Shown here: one piece after another, positions 1 through 10,825 of the stretch
How positions within the stretch are numbered: the stretch's first letter is position 1
Layout of the letters: each line of letters begins with the position of its first letter
Origin: Arbacia lixula
Taxonomy: Eukaryota; Echinodermata; Echinoidea; Arbacioida; Arbaciidae
Assembly: GCA_963669155.1 (NCBI GenBank)
Contig: OZ022591.1
Coordinates: 17,758,385 to 17,822,384, forward strand
Length of the DNA: 64,000 bases
Direction: 5' to 3'
The notes under the pieces: model-generated
Told to the model about the DNA's origin: nothing
The model's database searches: none
What the model saw: the letters and a program-made list of their open reading frames with translations, nothing else
Program-made: the position numbers and the translations under genes

Positions 1-200
1 TAGCTTCACGAACATTTTCAGGGAAGGTGATAACTCTTATTTGCGGTTGAAATGCACCGACCATTCGTAATCGTACTGTCCCTGTCAGCGTACGATACGG
101 TTATTGCTCCCATTGAACGCATGCACTGTGGAACGGAAGGCGCGGACCATAGCGAACAGCGGTCTCCGGTCTCTAGGCTATATAAGTTTCGGACGACCAG
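1..200. repeat. Dispersed repeat copy, weakly conserved
   Basis: The stretch with ACGAACATTTTCAGG and GAAATGCACCGACCATTCG resembles parts of 6092-6190 (AAACGTTTTCAGGAA, TTTGAAACGCACGGACCAT) and 12450-12700 (ACGAACCTCTTCAGGAAA, TTTGAAACGCACCG, then CGGTCTCGGTCTCTA against CGGTCTCCGGTCTCTA here). All three lie in the same orientation. No open frame is conserved among them, so I treat them as an old dispersed repeat of unknown class that may be cut by the left window edge. Short overlapping ORFs on both strands here look like chance. Confidence 0.4.
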
Positions 201-337
201 CCCAAAACCTCCTCTAAATCTAGCGATTGCTTTTAATCCGCCCATACACTGTAGTCAGTTTCCAGTTCTATCATTGGGTGGGAAGTTCTGATACAGTATC
301 TTTTTTCCATTTTCCGTGTGTTTTTGCAAAAGAAATA

Positions 338-800
338 CAATGTTTTTAACCCTCGCAGTAATATTGGCAAAGAGATGTGTGGTATAGTCAATGGAGTTTT
401 GCAAGGCCCAGTACTGGGAGGGTTAACCCTCTCAATACTATTGGCATGGAGATGTGTGGAAAGTCAATGATGTTTTTAAAGCCTGGTACAGAGAGGTTTA
501 ACTCTCTCATTACTATTTGCATGGCGATACGACATCTATCCCCTCTCCAGGCAAGCAACTTCATCATATTTACAATGATATACAATAACATCAATACGAA
601 AATACACAGATGAAATACTGTAAAGTCATGGAGTTTTTAAGACATGGTACTGGGAGGGTTAACCATCTTATTTCTATTGGCATGTAGGTGCGTGGTGAAT
701 CAATGGTGTTTTCAAGGCCCAGTATTCAGAGGGTTAACCCTCTCATTACTATTGGCATAAAAATGTGTAGTAAGTCAATAGAGTGTTCAAGGCCTTTTAC
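338..800. repeat. Degenerate ~75-bp minisatellite with GGGTTAACCC core
   Basis: Four to five units repeat at about 74-75 bp. Each carries a version of GGGTTAACCCTCTC-TTACTATTGGCATG, then GATGTGTGG-AAGTCAATG-TGTTT and AAGGCC-GGTACTG. The best cores are near 420, 495, 655 and 730. Positions 530-610 interrupt the array. The GGGTTAACCC core is a perfect 10-bp palindrome. A lone unit of the same family lies at 5090-5155. Confidence 0.7.
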
Positions 801-1770
801 TGAGGGGAGCCAAATGTAAATTAATCGTGTAGGATCGTGTACGTAGTTTCTACACTCATGTAGCGAAGCTGTCACTTATATTTATCGCAGTGTCAATGTC
901 TGCACGATCGCTCTAGGAAAAGGGAGTACTTGGCATGCTTGGTACAGCTAATAAACTGCACCTCCTTCCTGCTGGTTGCGATTGCTTTGCTTTACCGCAG
1001 CGGGGAATCCCGCCCACAAAAATAACCGCCGGGAATGTCATCAGCGCATGTAAACGCACCTTCATCGGGCATCACATTTACAACATGACTGGCGTGGAGA
1101 AAGAGAAATATCGGCGGGACGGAAATTACTTTATGTACCGGAACATTGCTGAGAAAAATAGGAAAATGAATGGGCAATATTATTTGCTTTTTTTGTCAAA
1201 GGAACAGATCGCACTGAAAAAGAGTTGCTAGATTCATGCAATTCTAGTAAAATGTGGATCAGTTAGAGTTGTTGGGAAAGCAGCGTGGTTGAATCGGTAG
1301 AGAGTTCATGTATTTTTGGGGAAACACTCCGCCCTTCCGATATAGATTGAATTGGGTTAATATTGTCCATCAGGAAATTTACTTCTCATATTGTTTTACA
1401 CATTACAATACATGTACAACTATGCATATTCCAGATTACATAACTGTACAAATGAATTTCAGTAAATCAAAACATAAACAGAAATTACATTTGTCATAAT
1501 GCATAGGCACCAAGACTACAAATAATTACGATTAAGTGCATGCATTCATCAAAGTCAAACTACCAAAGGCATTGTTGTGTATAACTCTCTATTCATGTTC
1601 TCATTATGTCAAATGAAGCTAGGGCTTTAAACCTATTTATATGAAATGATACGTTACATTTGAGACAAAGACCTTCTGACTTTGGCATTAAAGAGATGAA
1701 TGGCATTGGAACGAATGGTTGCCTGAATCGATTATAGAAGAGGAAGAAGACAACCCACTTCACACCTCGA
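801..1770. other. No gene recognised
   Basis: Mixed-composition DNA with only short open frames (98 aa or less) on either strand. None has recognisable domains, signal peptide features or splice-supported extension. A stretch at about 1282-1310 (AGCAGCGTGGTTGAATCGG) recalls a tRNA D-arm but has no matching T-arm or acceptor. Confidence 0.5.
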
Positions 1771-2270
1771 TTAAAGGGATAGTTCACCCTTAAATTACTT
1801 TTTTTTCAATAAAAGCAGACACGTGAAAGATACTCAGTGAAGGTTTGATCAAAGTCCGTCAAAGGATAAGGAAGGAATGATCTTTCAAAGTTATGATTTT
1901 GTGACGTCACGTGCGAGGTGTCTAGATCTCACAATGTTTTGTACATTTTTTCGAAAGTGCATTTTCTCTAAAAACTATGCATCCTTTTACTTGTGCCTTT
2001 GATACATCATCAGAAATACGTTCTTACACACATACCTGTATGAAAAATAAAATCATTCCGTTGTCAAAGACAGAAAAAGAGTTATTTATGTAATGATATT
2101 GTACAAAATATATTCGAGAGCACCTCTCACGTGACGTCACAAAATTGACAGTTCAAAAGATCATAACTTTCTTATCCTTTGACGGATTTTCGTCAAACCT
2201 TCACTTATATGTTTCTGTCATGTGTCTGCTTTTATTGAAACCATTTTTTCAGCGTGAACTATCCCTTTAA
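1771..2270. mobile_element. MITE family 1, full copy with TTAA ends
   Basis: A 500-bp element bounded by TTAA on both sides. The left end reads AGGGATAGTTCACCC and the right end is the inverted form ending GTGAACTATCCCT. The inverted arms are long, each more than 120 bp: GTCAAAGGATAAG on the left matches CTTATCCTTTGACGG on the right. Each arm ends inward at GTGACGTCAC (1901-1910 and 2131-2140), where a CRE-type palindrome overlaps an E-box CACGTG. No transposase ORF is present, so it is non-autonomous. The TTAA target suggests a piggyBac-type transposase (inference). Confidence 0.85.
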
Positions 2271-2360
2271 CAATCAACCCATCCTCTTGATGGTGTGGCA
2301 CCCATCTGCCTGGCCATGCTAGTTGACCGAGGTCAACTGGACTACGATCAGACCGTTTTT

Positions 2361-2401
2361 GTTTTTTCTTAATTTTTATTCAGGGTGAACTGTCCCTTTA
2401 A
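2361..2401. mobile_element. MITE family 1, right-end fragment
   Basis: The sequence ATTTTTATTCAGGGTGAAC-TGTCCCTTTAA matches only the right terminus of the TTAA-flanked MITE family. It sits about 90 bp beyond a complete copy, so it may be the remnant of an older insertion. Confidence 0.6.
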
Positions 2402-2777
2402 GAGCAGGTTCAAAACCCTGTGGAGTAGACAGAAAGCCTATACATGTACTGGAAAACGAGTGGGATATGCCGACCCCTGGTGATTCACCCCAGAATGCTA
2501 TTTAGCATTCAAGCGGTACAAACAGGCATTGATAGTGCCATACGAAATAGAGGGAAAGTTAAGTTAGAGCAATTTCAACTTTGACCTCTGCTTAATTGAT
2601 AACACATGTTAATCTCCATGGCGACTTATTCTTCACCCAGCCATTTGCCGCAAGTGCTATTTTACACATCAGAGAATATATAGTATAAAATGGAAGCGAA
2701 CGGCACATGATAGATAAAAAGGAAAAATGAGGAGGAAGCCTTCGTTCAGCCATGTCAGCAGTGGAGAAGAATACGCT

Positions 2778-2834
2778 AGATAGATAGATAGATAGACAGA
2801 TAGATAGATAGATAGATAGATAGATTGATAGATA
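2778..2834. repeat. (TAGA)n microsatellite
   Basis: About 14 TAGA units with two substituted units (GACA, TTGA). The open frame on the opposite strand that reads as repeated SIYL is a by-product of the repeat. Confidence 0.95.
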
Positions 2835-2877
2835 TGTGAGTCTTCTAAAGACTGCATGTTGTTGATTCGTTTATTCT

Positions 2878-2893
2878 GGGGGGGGGGGGGGGT
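2878..2893 (+). repeat. Poly-G tract
   Basis: An uninterrupted run of roughly 15 G shortly after the TAGA microsatellite. Homopolymer length may be affected by sequencing error. Confidence 0.9.
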
Positions 2894-3600
2894 CAGCCTT
2901 CTTTACACAGGGTAGCCCCATCAGTATAGGATTGTGCAGTTCTCTATGGAGGCCTTGTGTGCACAATCATAATACAATATAGTGCATAATTACATTAATA
3001 TTAATACCAAATTATCTTATACTATAAGTCTAGAAACCAAAAGGGTAACAAAGATCTATTGATGAAGAACGTCACATTTCGCAAGGATCAACGCGTATAA
3101 AGATCCACAGAAATATGCTGCGAGAAAATTTTTGCCAAGACATAATATCATGAACCCACAATCAAATCGATGTTCAAAGACTACTTTAAACAAGACAACT
3201 GTTTTAATTGAATTGAATCGATTTCCACTAAAAATGAATAATACATTGATATAAATCAAAATGGCACTAGTACAATGCTGGAAAACTCTGGTCACTTTAA
3301 AAAGAACGGACATAATTTCTGACTCGCTCTGTAGTATAGCTATCATTGTATTTTAATGTATCATGGTTTCTTTTAAGTACGAACTATCTTACCTGACAAG
3401 AGGCTGTTTGAATTGCTCATACGAAGCATAACATATTCGAATGGCAAAAAGCGAATAACGTCGAACAACTGTCGCATTCTCACCTTAAGATCAACTTCCT
3501 TTTTGATACAGAAACATCCGTCTCGAACTAGACCTGGATAAAAACTGATGAATCAACACAAACCACAACTGCCTAATGCCGTTGGTGTCCGGAGTGATCG
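2894..3600. other. No gene recognised
   Basis: AT-rich single-copy-looking sequence. The longest open frame is 96 aa on the minus strand (3056-3346). It has no domain I can name and no splice or repeat support. Confidence 0.5.
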
Positions 3601-3990
3601 GACATCACTGAGTCGTGTTCATTATCCTAATCTTTGAAGCAATTTGTTTTGTCTCCGTGATGCGGCGTGCTGACGGTAAAGCAAAAGGAGCAGCGAGTAG
3701 CATTGGGTAGGCAACTGACAGCTCTGCTACTCGCCGGCACTCTGGCGTACTCTGCATCACAGGTACCGCTGCTAGCGGCAAAAGGCCAATCAAAGAATCG
3801 GAAGGATGATGAGGCCTACGTGTTTCGACGGCTTTTCCTCCTTGGGTCAACGGCAATAATGGCTCGCTCAGCTCACTGGCCGACAAGGCGCGTGAACGTT
3901 GTGAACGCTGTAAAGACAAATGAGGGTCATGATCGAAGAGAAGTCCGCGCGCAAGCCGAGCAGCCACAAACAGTGCAATCAATCTAGCGT
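3601..3990. other. GC-richer segment with overlapping open frames on both strands
   Basis: This segment has higher GC than its surroundings and is open on both strands (106 codons plus, 125 codons minus). I recognise no domain in either. Open frames on both strands over the same bases are what raised GC gives by chance, so I do not call a gene. It could also be a decayed exon or repeat fragment. Confidence 0.35.
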
Positions 3991-4330
3991 AAAAATGTGG
4001 GTCAACCTCCTACTGATTGCAACTGAAAATGTGAATTAATCATGTTATTCAGGAAGTTCTCCTCTTTAACATAACCTAAATTCCCAAAAATTGCACGTGT
4101 GAAAAGCGATTTTCCAAGGTCGCGATCTGAGGCAATTTTTTTTTTTTATAGCGCAATAGGCTACTTATAGCATGCATGCGGTCTGGATACATTAGTGCAG
4201 TCACCCTGGTGAAAAAGGGGGGTCAACCTCAAACTGATTGCAATAGCCATTCAAATTTTCCAAAAAATGCACTTGTGAAAAACGGTATTTCAATGCAATT
4301 CAGCGTGCATGCGGTTAAGTCTGTCTGGCA
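3991..4330 (+). repeat. Imperfect direct duplication, ~210-bp period
   Basis: GGGTCAACCTC-TACTGATTGCAA near 4000 recurs as GGGTCAACCTC-AACTGATTGCAA near 4216. The following CCCAAAAATTGCACGTGTGAAAAGCG near 4083 recurs as CCAAAAAATGCACTTGTGAAAAACG near 4262. Two diverged direct copies are therefore present, separated by a poly-T tract near 4137. Confidence 0.6.
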
Positions 4331-4451
4331 GCGTCAATATGAACTATCATTATGTTCACGTTTTATATTGCGCGTGTTCACACACAGCTGCCAAGTCGAG
4401 GCGTAGTCTTATCGAGGCTGTGCTTGCAGTATGTTATAATGTGAACGTACC

Positions 4452-4890
4452 TTAAAGAGAAAGACCACACTAGAGTTAAGTTGGCTTTAACAAAAGCAGA
4501 AACGTAAAAGAAGCATATTAGTGGAGGTTTGACGAAAATCCGTAAAAGCATAGGAAAGTTGTGATCTTATATTTTTATATACGTGCGAGGTGCTCTCTCT
4601 GTATGGTGCACAATTCATTGTTCTTTTTCTGTTTTAAATGAGTAAAGAATTTGTCTACTTATGTGTCAAATACACAAGTAAAATTATGCATGTCCTTTTG
4701 AGAAAATCGACATTTTCAACAAAATTAGTACGCAACATAATGGGAGTGCATTTCGCACGTTACGTCACAAAATTTTACCAAAATCGTAACTTTGTTATCT
4801 TTAGACACATTTTCATCAAAAAGTGTGTGTCTTTCATGTTTCTGCTTTGATTAAAAATCAATTTAATTTCAGGGTGGACTTTCCCTTTAA
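4452..4890. mobile_element. MITE family 1, diverged copy
   Basis: TTAA-bounded, 439 bp. The inverted arms match the family (GAGGTTTGACGAAAATCCGT on the left; TTTCATGTTTCTGCTTTGATT and CAGGGTGGACTTTCCCTTTAA on the right). The left CRE palindrome is lost (ATACGTGCGAGG) and the right one is degraded to TTACGTCAC. This looks older than the copies at 1771 and 13228. Confidence 0.75.
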
Positions 4891-5089
4891 CACCTTCATG
4901 CTGTATCGTTTGCTGTGGTTGACGTTTATATATGTCCCTCACCAGTCAATTGCTATTTGTGTGTGGACGTGATGAAGATGAGAAATAGAACGTGCTTGGG
5001 ATTCCGCATAGTTACTTTCGCATATTTTTCAAGCCAATACAGGATGGAAAAGAACTCCCCGCTCGCCGTATGAAGAAATGGAGAAACAA

Positions 5090-5155
5090 ACTGTTGGCAT
5101 GACGATGTGTAGTAAGTCAATGCTGGTTTCAAGGCTCGGTACTGAGAGGGTTAAT
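5090..5155 (+). repeat. Single dispersed unit of the ~75-bp minisatellite
   Basis: GTTGGCATGACGATGTGTAG-TAAGTCAATGCTGGTTTCAAGG and GGTACTGAGAGGGTTAA match one unit of the array at 338-800, about 4.3 kb away. Confidence 0.65.
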
Positions 5156-5626
5156 ATTTACCATTTTATTTCAAATGGTTTAATTTGTCGTATGATACGA
5201 ATATTTAAAGTCTGGTTGCCGCATGCAGACCCGGATACGGGTACATGTATTGACAATCGTCTTGTTAAACATGGAAGATCACAATCAATGCAATCAGATC
5301 GATTGATACAAGATCGTTTCTTATCAGCTTAATGATAAGATATACTCATGTAGATACAATAAAAGACTTCATTTTTAAACACAAATCTTTCCGTGTTTTT
5401 TTATAAACTGTTATCCTGATAGGCTAACTTCAATAAAAGGTACACGTATGCGCCGTTCGAATAATACGTAATTCTTGAGTGCATTATATTTCGAAACATT
5501 GTTATCATGGTTCGTACAATGTTTTACAAGGTTTGTGACGTATACTTATGACCTGCCATACGCCCAGACAAGGTGTTGCACTATGGGTTTTATGTGATTT
5601 GATGATGTCGAAATTATGATTATATG

Positions 5627-5870
5627 TTAAATGAAACATACTGTACTAATCGCGAGCAGTCTTGCCAATGGTCTTTAATTCATGTATTATCCATTTTAGA
5701 AACTTGCTAAAAGTTATTTGCCCTCAAATGATCCACATGTGGAGAATTAGTGATTAGATCACAAATTATCAAAATGTTCAGGCCGAACATTTTCAGGATT
5801 TGTAATTTAATCACTAACTACTCAACTTTTTGAAGGCTTTTTGTCTTCCTATTACAGTAGGTGCTCTTAA
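5627..5870. mobile_element. MITE family 2, shortened copy with TTAA ends
   Basis: Bounded by TTAA at both ends. It carries the family core (TCTTGCCAATGGTCTT-AATTCATGTATT, then AAACTTGCTAAAAGTTATTTG and CCTCAAATGATCCACAT), followed by the partial inverted half (GATTTGTAATTTAATCACTAA) and TTTTTGTCTTCCTATTACAGTA. The usual GGGAAGACAAAAAAGCCTTC segment is missing from the left arm. Confidence 0.7.
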
Positions 5871-6091
5871 AGGGTTAAAAGGCAACTTACGAAGGATTAT
5901 GGATGCGTTGCTATGGTGACTCTGACGTGAATAGGATGAAGCCTAAACACGACGCCTATGAATGGCTTCTTCTCAAACCCAACACGCTCATTTATGATTT
6001 ACCTTTAAATACAGGGTGTTCCGACGGCGTAAGTAATGACATTTGTCAGGAATCAGCAGTATACCATAACGATAACGTGTACGAAATCTCA

Positions 6092-6190
6092 CAGTCACAG
6101 CCTCACAAACGTTTTCAGGAATAGTGAGAAACTATCGATGTTTACGTTTGAAACGCACGGACCATAGTCTACGGTGTACCCCAAAACTCT
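6092..6190. repeat. Dispersed repeat copy, weakly conserved
   Basis: Shares ACAAACGTTTTCAGGAA and GTTTGAAACGCACGGACCAT with the segments at 1-60 and 12450-12520. Class unknown. Confidence 0.35.
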
Positions 6191-6820
6191 GTAGAATTTA
6201 TTGTGTGGATGAAATATCATACACTTGGAGACAAACATTGAAAAGCATGATAATGTTAACTTTATCAAAGTCATATAGAATAATTATCATTCCACTAGCA
6301 TATAGCTCAGAAGCACCACACATCTTGCAATCCCTTTTTCTCGGATGTTATCACGTTTTTGACAGTAGTATCGCCTTTTACGGGCTTAATGAACACCATA
6401 TTTCTGGTTGCCATGGTAATCATACTCTCCATACAGCGAAACCACTTTAAATCATCTTCATTGGATGTAAAAAAAACATATATATCGTCTAAAACCATAT
6501 CAATTTTGATAGAAAGATAACAAATATGAAAACATTCCTAATTTCAGTCCTTCACGCGATTTTGAATGATTAAAATTGCTCGAGAGTGAGAGCTCCACAC
6601 CACCTTAGATATCCTTACATACACGCCATAGATGAAAAATCAATGGAGAAGAAAATTATATCATAAGGAAACGTCGGTATAAACAGCGCTACGTCGTTGG
6701 GGTAGCCAGTGGAAGCCTTGCATGAATAGTGACGTAAATAGGGCAGCTAGCATCAGAGCATGGCGTGTACATATGCTTTGGCGTGATCATCAATTCATAC
6801 ACCATGACCGTCAGTCCTTC
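6191..6820. other. No gene recognised
   Basis: Only short open frames on either strand (108 aa at 6124-6450 plus, 63 aa minus), without recognisable domains. No repeat family that I can match elsewhere in the window. Confidence 0.5.
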
Positions 6821-6824
6821 CCTT

Positions 6825-6838
6825 TCTCTTTCTCTCTT

Positions 6839-6869
<31 letters not shown>

Positions 6870-6895
6870 ATAGATCTTGATCTTTATCTCGATCT
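6825..6895 (+). repeat. (TC)n / (CTTT)n microsatellite
   Basis: Pyrimidine simple repeat (CTTTCTCTTTCTCTCTTTC, then TCTCTCTCTC). It adjoins the left side of a family 1 MITE whose left terminus is missing, so it may mark that deletion. Confidence 0.9.
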
Positions 6896-7284
6896 CTTGA
6901 GGGTTTGAAGAAAATCTGTCGAAGGATAAGAAAGTTATGATCTTTTGAAATTTTAATTTTGTGACGTCACGTGCGAGATGCTCCCCCGTATGTTGTGTGC
7001 TGTATGATTCAGTAAATTGTGGGGTTTTTCTGTTTTTGACAAGGGAATATTTTTTTCATAGAGGTTTGTAATGATGGATCAACTGCACAAGTCAAACGAT
7101 GCATATCTTTTTGAGAAAATGGACACAAAGCAACTGTTCACAATTATGGGAGAGTTCCTTGAACGTGACGTCACAAAATTGAAATTTCAAAAGACTATAA
7201 CATTCTTATTCTTAGACACATTTTCGACAAACCTCACTGATATCTTTTCAGCCAACTTAATTACAGAGCTAACTTTCCCTTTAA
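6896..7284. mobile_element. MITE family 1, left end truncated
   Basis: It starts within the left arm (GAGGGTTTGAAGAAAATCTGTC) right after the TC microsatellite and lacks the AGGGATAGTTCACC terminus. The right end is intact (AACTTTCCCTTTAA). Both inner palindromes GTGACGTCAC are preserved, at 6961-6970 and 7165-7174. The 83-aa open frame inside is a chance ORF. Confidence 0.8.
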
Positions 7285-7904
7285 GGTTACACTTATACAT
7301 TCCACTAAGCTCTAAACAATGAAAAGGTCTGACTGCAGCGTTGTACAATAATAATTGTCATGATTGTAATAACTTATCCGTGTTTGATCTCAATATGGTA
7401 TAACGACCACAAAGCCTACACCTTTTCGGCTGTTTGCGGAGAAGTTGCAATCTTACATCTTCGCGCGCCACGTGCGTATTTTTGCACCATGAACGCACAG
7501 AAATCCCATAGACCATGAAATTGCCTGGCACACAAAGAATTGACCAATAGACGTTTCAAGAATACCGTGCATCTGTATTTACATACGGGCTGAAGGAAAA
7601 GGCTGGGGAGTGTACGAATATAATGTATGCATAATAAGAGCGAGTTTGATTTTGTAATAACATACGGGAATGAACCTGCAAAATCATTTGGCGCTCAATC
7701 TTGTTGGAGCCGTGATGGCTCTGTTCACACTGTAGTGAAATCCAGCAACCAATCGCCGCCTGCAGCGTGTTTCCACGCGACGTTTTCGCCGTGGCGGCAA
7801 CATACGACGCATACCACGTTTCATCTGTTTAAGAGCCGCATGTGCCATTCCGCCATACACGGAGATTCCATTGAGAAAAGCGGTTTATGATTATGTCACA
7901 CAAT
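7285..7904. other. No gene recognised
   Basis: Contains an 87-aa open frame (7627-7890, plus) in a slightly GC-richer stretch, with no recognisable domain. I see no repeat match elsewhere in the window. Confidence 0.45.
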
Positions 7905-8941
7905 TGGGCACATACTGTACTGGGAAGACAAGCAAATCTTCAAAAGGTGATCGTGGGCAATCTTCTTCCCAGTGATCTTAAATTCATGTACTGTCCATTT
8001 TACAAACTTGCTGAAAGTTATTTGCCCTCAAATGACCCACATTTGAAGAAATCAGTGATTAAATAAAAAAAGAAATCCTTCAAATGTTCGGGCCGAATAA
8101 TTTGGGGAATTGTCATTTATTAATCACTAATTATTTTCAGCAGTTTCTAAAATGTACAGTACATGAATTTAAAGGTCCCCTGACATTAAAATATTATATG
8201 TTGACTTCTGCTGGTGTATAATGGTATGTATATTACAAAATCACTTACTGTGTCATGAAAATATATTTCATATATCTTTAAATAATTTTTCTACATTTTT
8301 TCTCAGTACTGCTAAGCCCCGCCTCCAAAAATTTCCTCCAGCTCAAGATTCCCACGATGACATCATCAAAGATAGAAATGAGCAGTTCAATAGACACAAT
8401 GTATGCACATACCTAGCTATTGCAATGAGTACGTTCACCTGCTCACAAGCATGACAAGAACATCACATGTCTTTACACAATACCATCTAACAACCTCTCG
8501 TATGGGAATAATTGTTTGCTTTGTCACCAATTTGCAAAATGTGCCACGGAAGAATCAAGAAGTTCGCATTATATAGCAAACATGTGATGCTATTATAAGC
8601 AATTACAGGTATTCCTTGCAATGAATAGCTATGTGCATAACCGTGTCTATTGTCCAGTTTATTTCTACATTTGATGATGTCACCGTGGGAATCTTGAGCT
8701 GGAGGAATTTTTTGGAGGCGGGGCTTAGCAGTACTGAGGAAAAATGTAGAAAAATTATTTAAAAATATATGAAACATGTTTTCATTCCACACTAAGTGAT
8801 TTTGTAATATACACACTATTATGCACCAGCAGAATCGACATTTATTTTGATGTCAGTGGACCTTTAAGACCATTGACAAGAAGATTGCTCACGATCACCT
8901 TTTGAAGGTTTTTTTTTTGTCTTCCCAGTACAGTAATATTT
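7905..8941. mobile_element. MITE family 2, split by a nested MITE
   Basis: The left part (CATACTGTACTGGGAAGACA, then AATTCATGTACTGTCC) and the right part (GACCATTGACAAGAAGATTG, CTTCCCAGTACAGTAA) belong to one family 2 element. They are interrupted at a TTAA by a second transposon (8173-8863). Other copies keep the uninterrupted junction GAATTTAAGACCAT (near 10752 and 25205), so the site is a clean insertion into GAAT-TTAA-GACC. Confidence 0.85.
8173..8863. mobile_element. MITE family 3, nested insertion with TTAA duplication
   Basis: A ~690-bp element between TTAA 8169-8172 and TTAA 8864-8867. The termini are AGGTCCCCTGACATTAAAATA on the left and the inverse of AGGTCCACTGACATCAAAATA on the right. 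The arms stay inverted for about 200 bp: TACTGCTAAGCCCCGCCTCC on the left pairs with GGAGGCGGGGCTTAGCAGTA on the right. Short ORFs on both strands mirror each other because of the palindrome. There is no transposase, so it is non-autonomous. Confidence 0.9.
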
Positions 8942-9150
8942 CTTACATGTTAGGTTATACTTACTGGGTATATTGATGATACAAGTTGATCGAGTTCAAT
9001 TACCTTTGTGAAAGAGCTGAACTTCCTTTATCAGTCTTGTATTTTGGTCGTCATTTGGATTGAATCAAATTGAATGATTCGATCCGTATATGAATTATAA
9101 AGATAGACATCCCATGATGCACCGCGGAGCTTTAGTCGGATAATGGTAGC

Positions 9151-9208
9151 AGTCATGTCCGCTCCCATTGTAGTGTACTAGTGTATGAGACCGGGAGCGG
9201 ACATGACT
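9151..9208. repeat. Perfect 16-bp stem hairpin
   Basis: AGTCATGTCCGCTCCC (9151-9166) is exactly complementary to GGGAGCGGACATGACT (9193-9208), with a 26-nt spacer. The surrounding sequence has no matching terminal repeats. It could be a tiny foldback element or a structured RNA locus; the sequence alone does not decide. Confidence 0.8.
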
Positions 9209-9229
9209 GTAGCAACATGATGTTGCTTC

Positions 9230-9744
9230 GCCGACGTCTTCCATGTCTTTGCCTAGCTGAAAGCGGAATGGAGAAAATACTATTTTTGATGTATTTGCAA
9301 ATGTTATTCACGTCGTTCAATTAAGCAATATGTTCCTGATGATAAACCCAACGTTTGTCCGAATACCAACAACGAAAATTTATTAAGAGGGCGTTCCATC
9401 CACTGAAGCCGAATAACGAAATACAGGTGAGTGTACTTATGCGCCAGTATAGTATAGGCAGTTAGGGGGAAAGTTGTGAATACATTACAAAAACGGCTTT
9501 ATTGGAAAGCGCGTTCATGTAAACGCATCCGTCGCCAGCAGGGATGCGGTCTCTCCGGGCGAGAGGGAGTTCATGGTCCAGTGACGGCTAGTCGAGTGAG
9601 ACCCATCCCTCGAGCCTCGAGTCTGCGGTATCTCCCGGGAAGTGGAGGGGTCGGCCGAGGCCGAGAGGCAGCTCGAGGCTCGGCTTCTACGCTGTAGAGT
9701 ATGGGAACAACTGGGTATGTTGATAACTATTTCTGGTAACAAGC
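9230..9744. other. GC-rich segment without supported gene
   Basis: Open frames of 73-75 aa occur on both strands over 9476-9742. No domain is recognised, and the double-strand openness suggests chance from GC content. Confidence 0.4.
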
Positions 9745-9803
9745 ACCCCCCCCCCTTCGCCCCCCCCCTCCCCTCCCCCCCCCCCCCCCCTCCTCCGCAC
9801 TGG
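9745..9803 (+). repeat. Poly-C rich tract
   Basis: C runs with occasional TTCG or T interruptions over about 55 bp. The proline-rich frame through it is an artefact of the tract. Confidence 0.9.
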
Positions 9804-9834
9804 CCACCTAGTTGCGTGAGATGAAAGACGTGGT

Positions 9835-10261
9835 GTCCTTTTCAAAATTTTCCATTTTCAAAGGAAAAGAACAATATTTGATTTTAAAATTTTCATTTTG
9901 TGACGTCACATGCGAGGTGCTCTTCCATTTCTTGTGTCCATTTTTCCGTTAATGTGAATTTTCTTTAAAATTGAGATGTATCATTTTACTTTTGCATTTG
10001 ATTCATACGTTTTAACTCACTAAACATGTACGAAAAATAATCATTCCGTTGTCAAAAACAGAAAAAAAGGCAATTTATAAAATTATTTCGTTCATAACAT
10101 CGTGGGATAGCATCTGGCACGTGACGTCACAAAATCAATACTTTAAAATGCAATAACTTTATTTTCCGTTGACCAATTTTCGTCAAACCTCACTTTTTTG
10201 TTTCTTTCATGTGTCTGCTTTTATTGAAATCAAAATAATTTTAGGGTGAACTATCCACTTG
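9835..10261. mobile_element. MITE family 1, 5'-truncated copy
   Basis: The left arm starts within the family (AATTTTCCATTTTCAAAGG). The inner palindromes are at 9900-9909 (TGTGACGTCACATG, E-box changed) and 10121-10130 (CACGTGACGTCAC intact). The right end GGTGAACTATCCACTTGA has lost TTAA by substitution. Confidence 0.75.
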
Positions 10262-10519
10262 AGGTTTGGCAAATAATTAAATGTTTGCTAAGAGACAATA
10301 GATGGTATCAGATTTATTTGCTAGAACTTTTCGTACAAATAAGACCATCTTGACCACGCGGGTGACTAAAGGATTAAATTATCAATAATGTGGGCATTCA
10401 CTATCACAAAAAACTGAAGAACACAGCTCCCTTTAATCCTTAGTATGCCTCTCATGTATTTCTTCAGCATTAATACACACAAATCCAATAGAGCAACATT
10501 TTGTCTGACGCACAAAGGG

Positions 10520-10825
10520 TTAAAGGGCATATACTGTACTGGGAAGACAAAAAAAAAAGCCTTCAAAAAGTGATCGTGAGCAATCTTCTTGCCAATGGTC
10601 TGAAATTCATGTATTGTACATTTCAAAAACTTGCTGAAATGGCCGAACATTTTGAGGATTTGTGATTTAATCACTAATTACTTCAAATGTGGATCATTCG
10701 AGGGCAAATAAATTTCAGTAAGTTTCTAAAAAAAAATACCAATACATGAATTTAAGACCATATTGGCAAGAAGATTGCTAACGATCACCTTTCTGAAGAT
10801 TTTTTGTCTTGTATGTTCCCTTTAA
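10520..10825. mobile_element. MITE family 2, copy with both TTAA ends
   Basis: TTAA 10520-10523 and 10822-10825 flank AGGGCATATACTGTACTGGG on the left and the inverse of AGGGAACATACAAGAC on the right. The halves are inverted copies: CTTGCCAATGGTCTGAAATTCATG pairs with CATGAATTTAAGACCATATTGGCAAG. It also preserves the empty site GAATTTAAGACC used as the reference for the nested insertion at 8169. Confidence 0.8.

Noticed and set aside
1282..1310. Possible tRNA D-arm AGCAGCGTGGTTGAATCGG
   Set aside because: No acceptor pairing, T-arm or B-box follows within tRNA distance.
2669..2857. 62-aa minus ORF rich in SIYL
   Set aside because: It is a translation of the TAGA microsatellite.
3605..3987. 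Overlapping 106-aa and 125-aa ORFs
   Set aside because: Both strands are open over the same GC-richer bases and neither shows a domain; kept only as an unassigned segment.
8221..8816. Similar ORFs on plus (77 aa) and minus (109 aa) strands
   Set aside because: They mirror each other because they lie in the inverted arms of a MITE.
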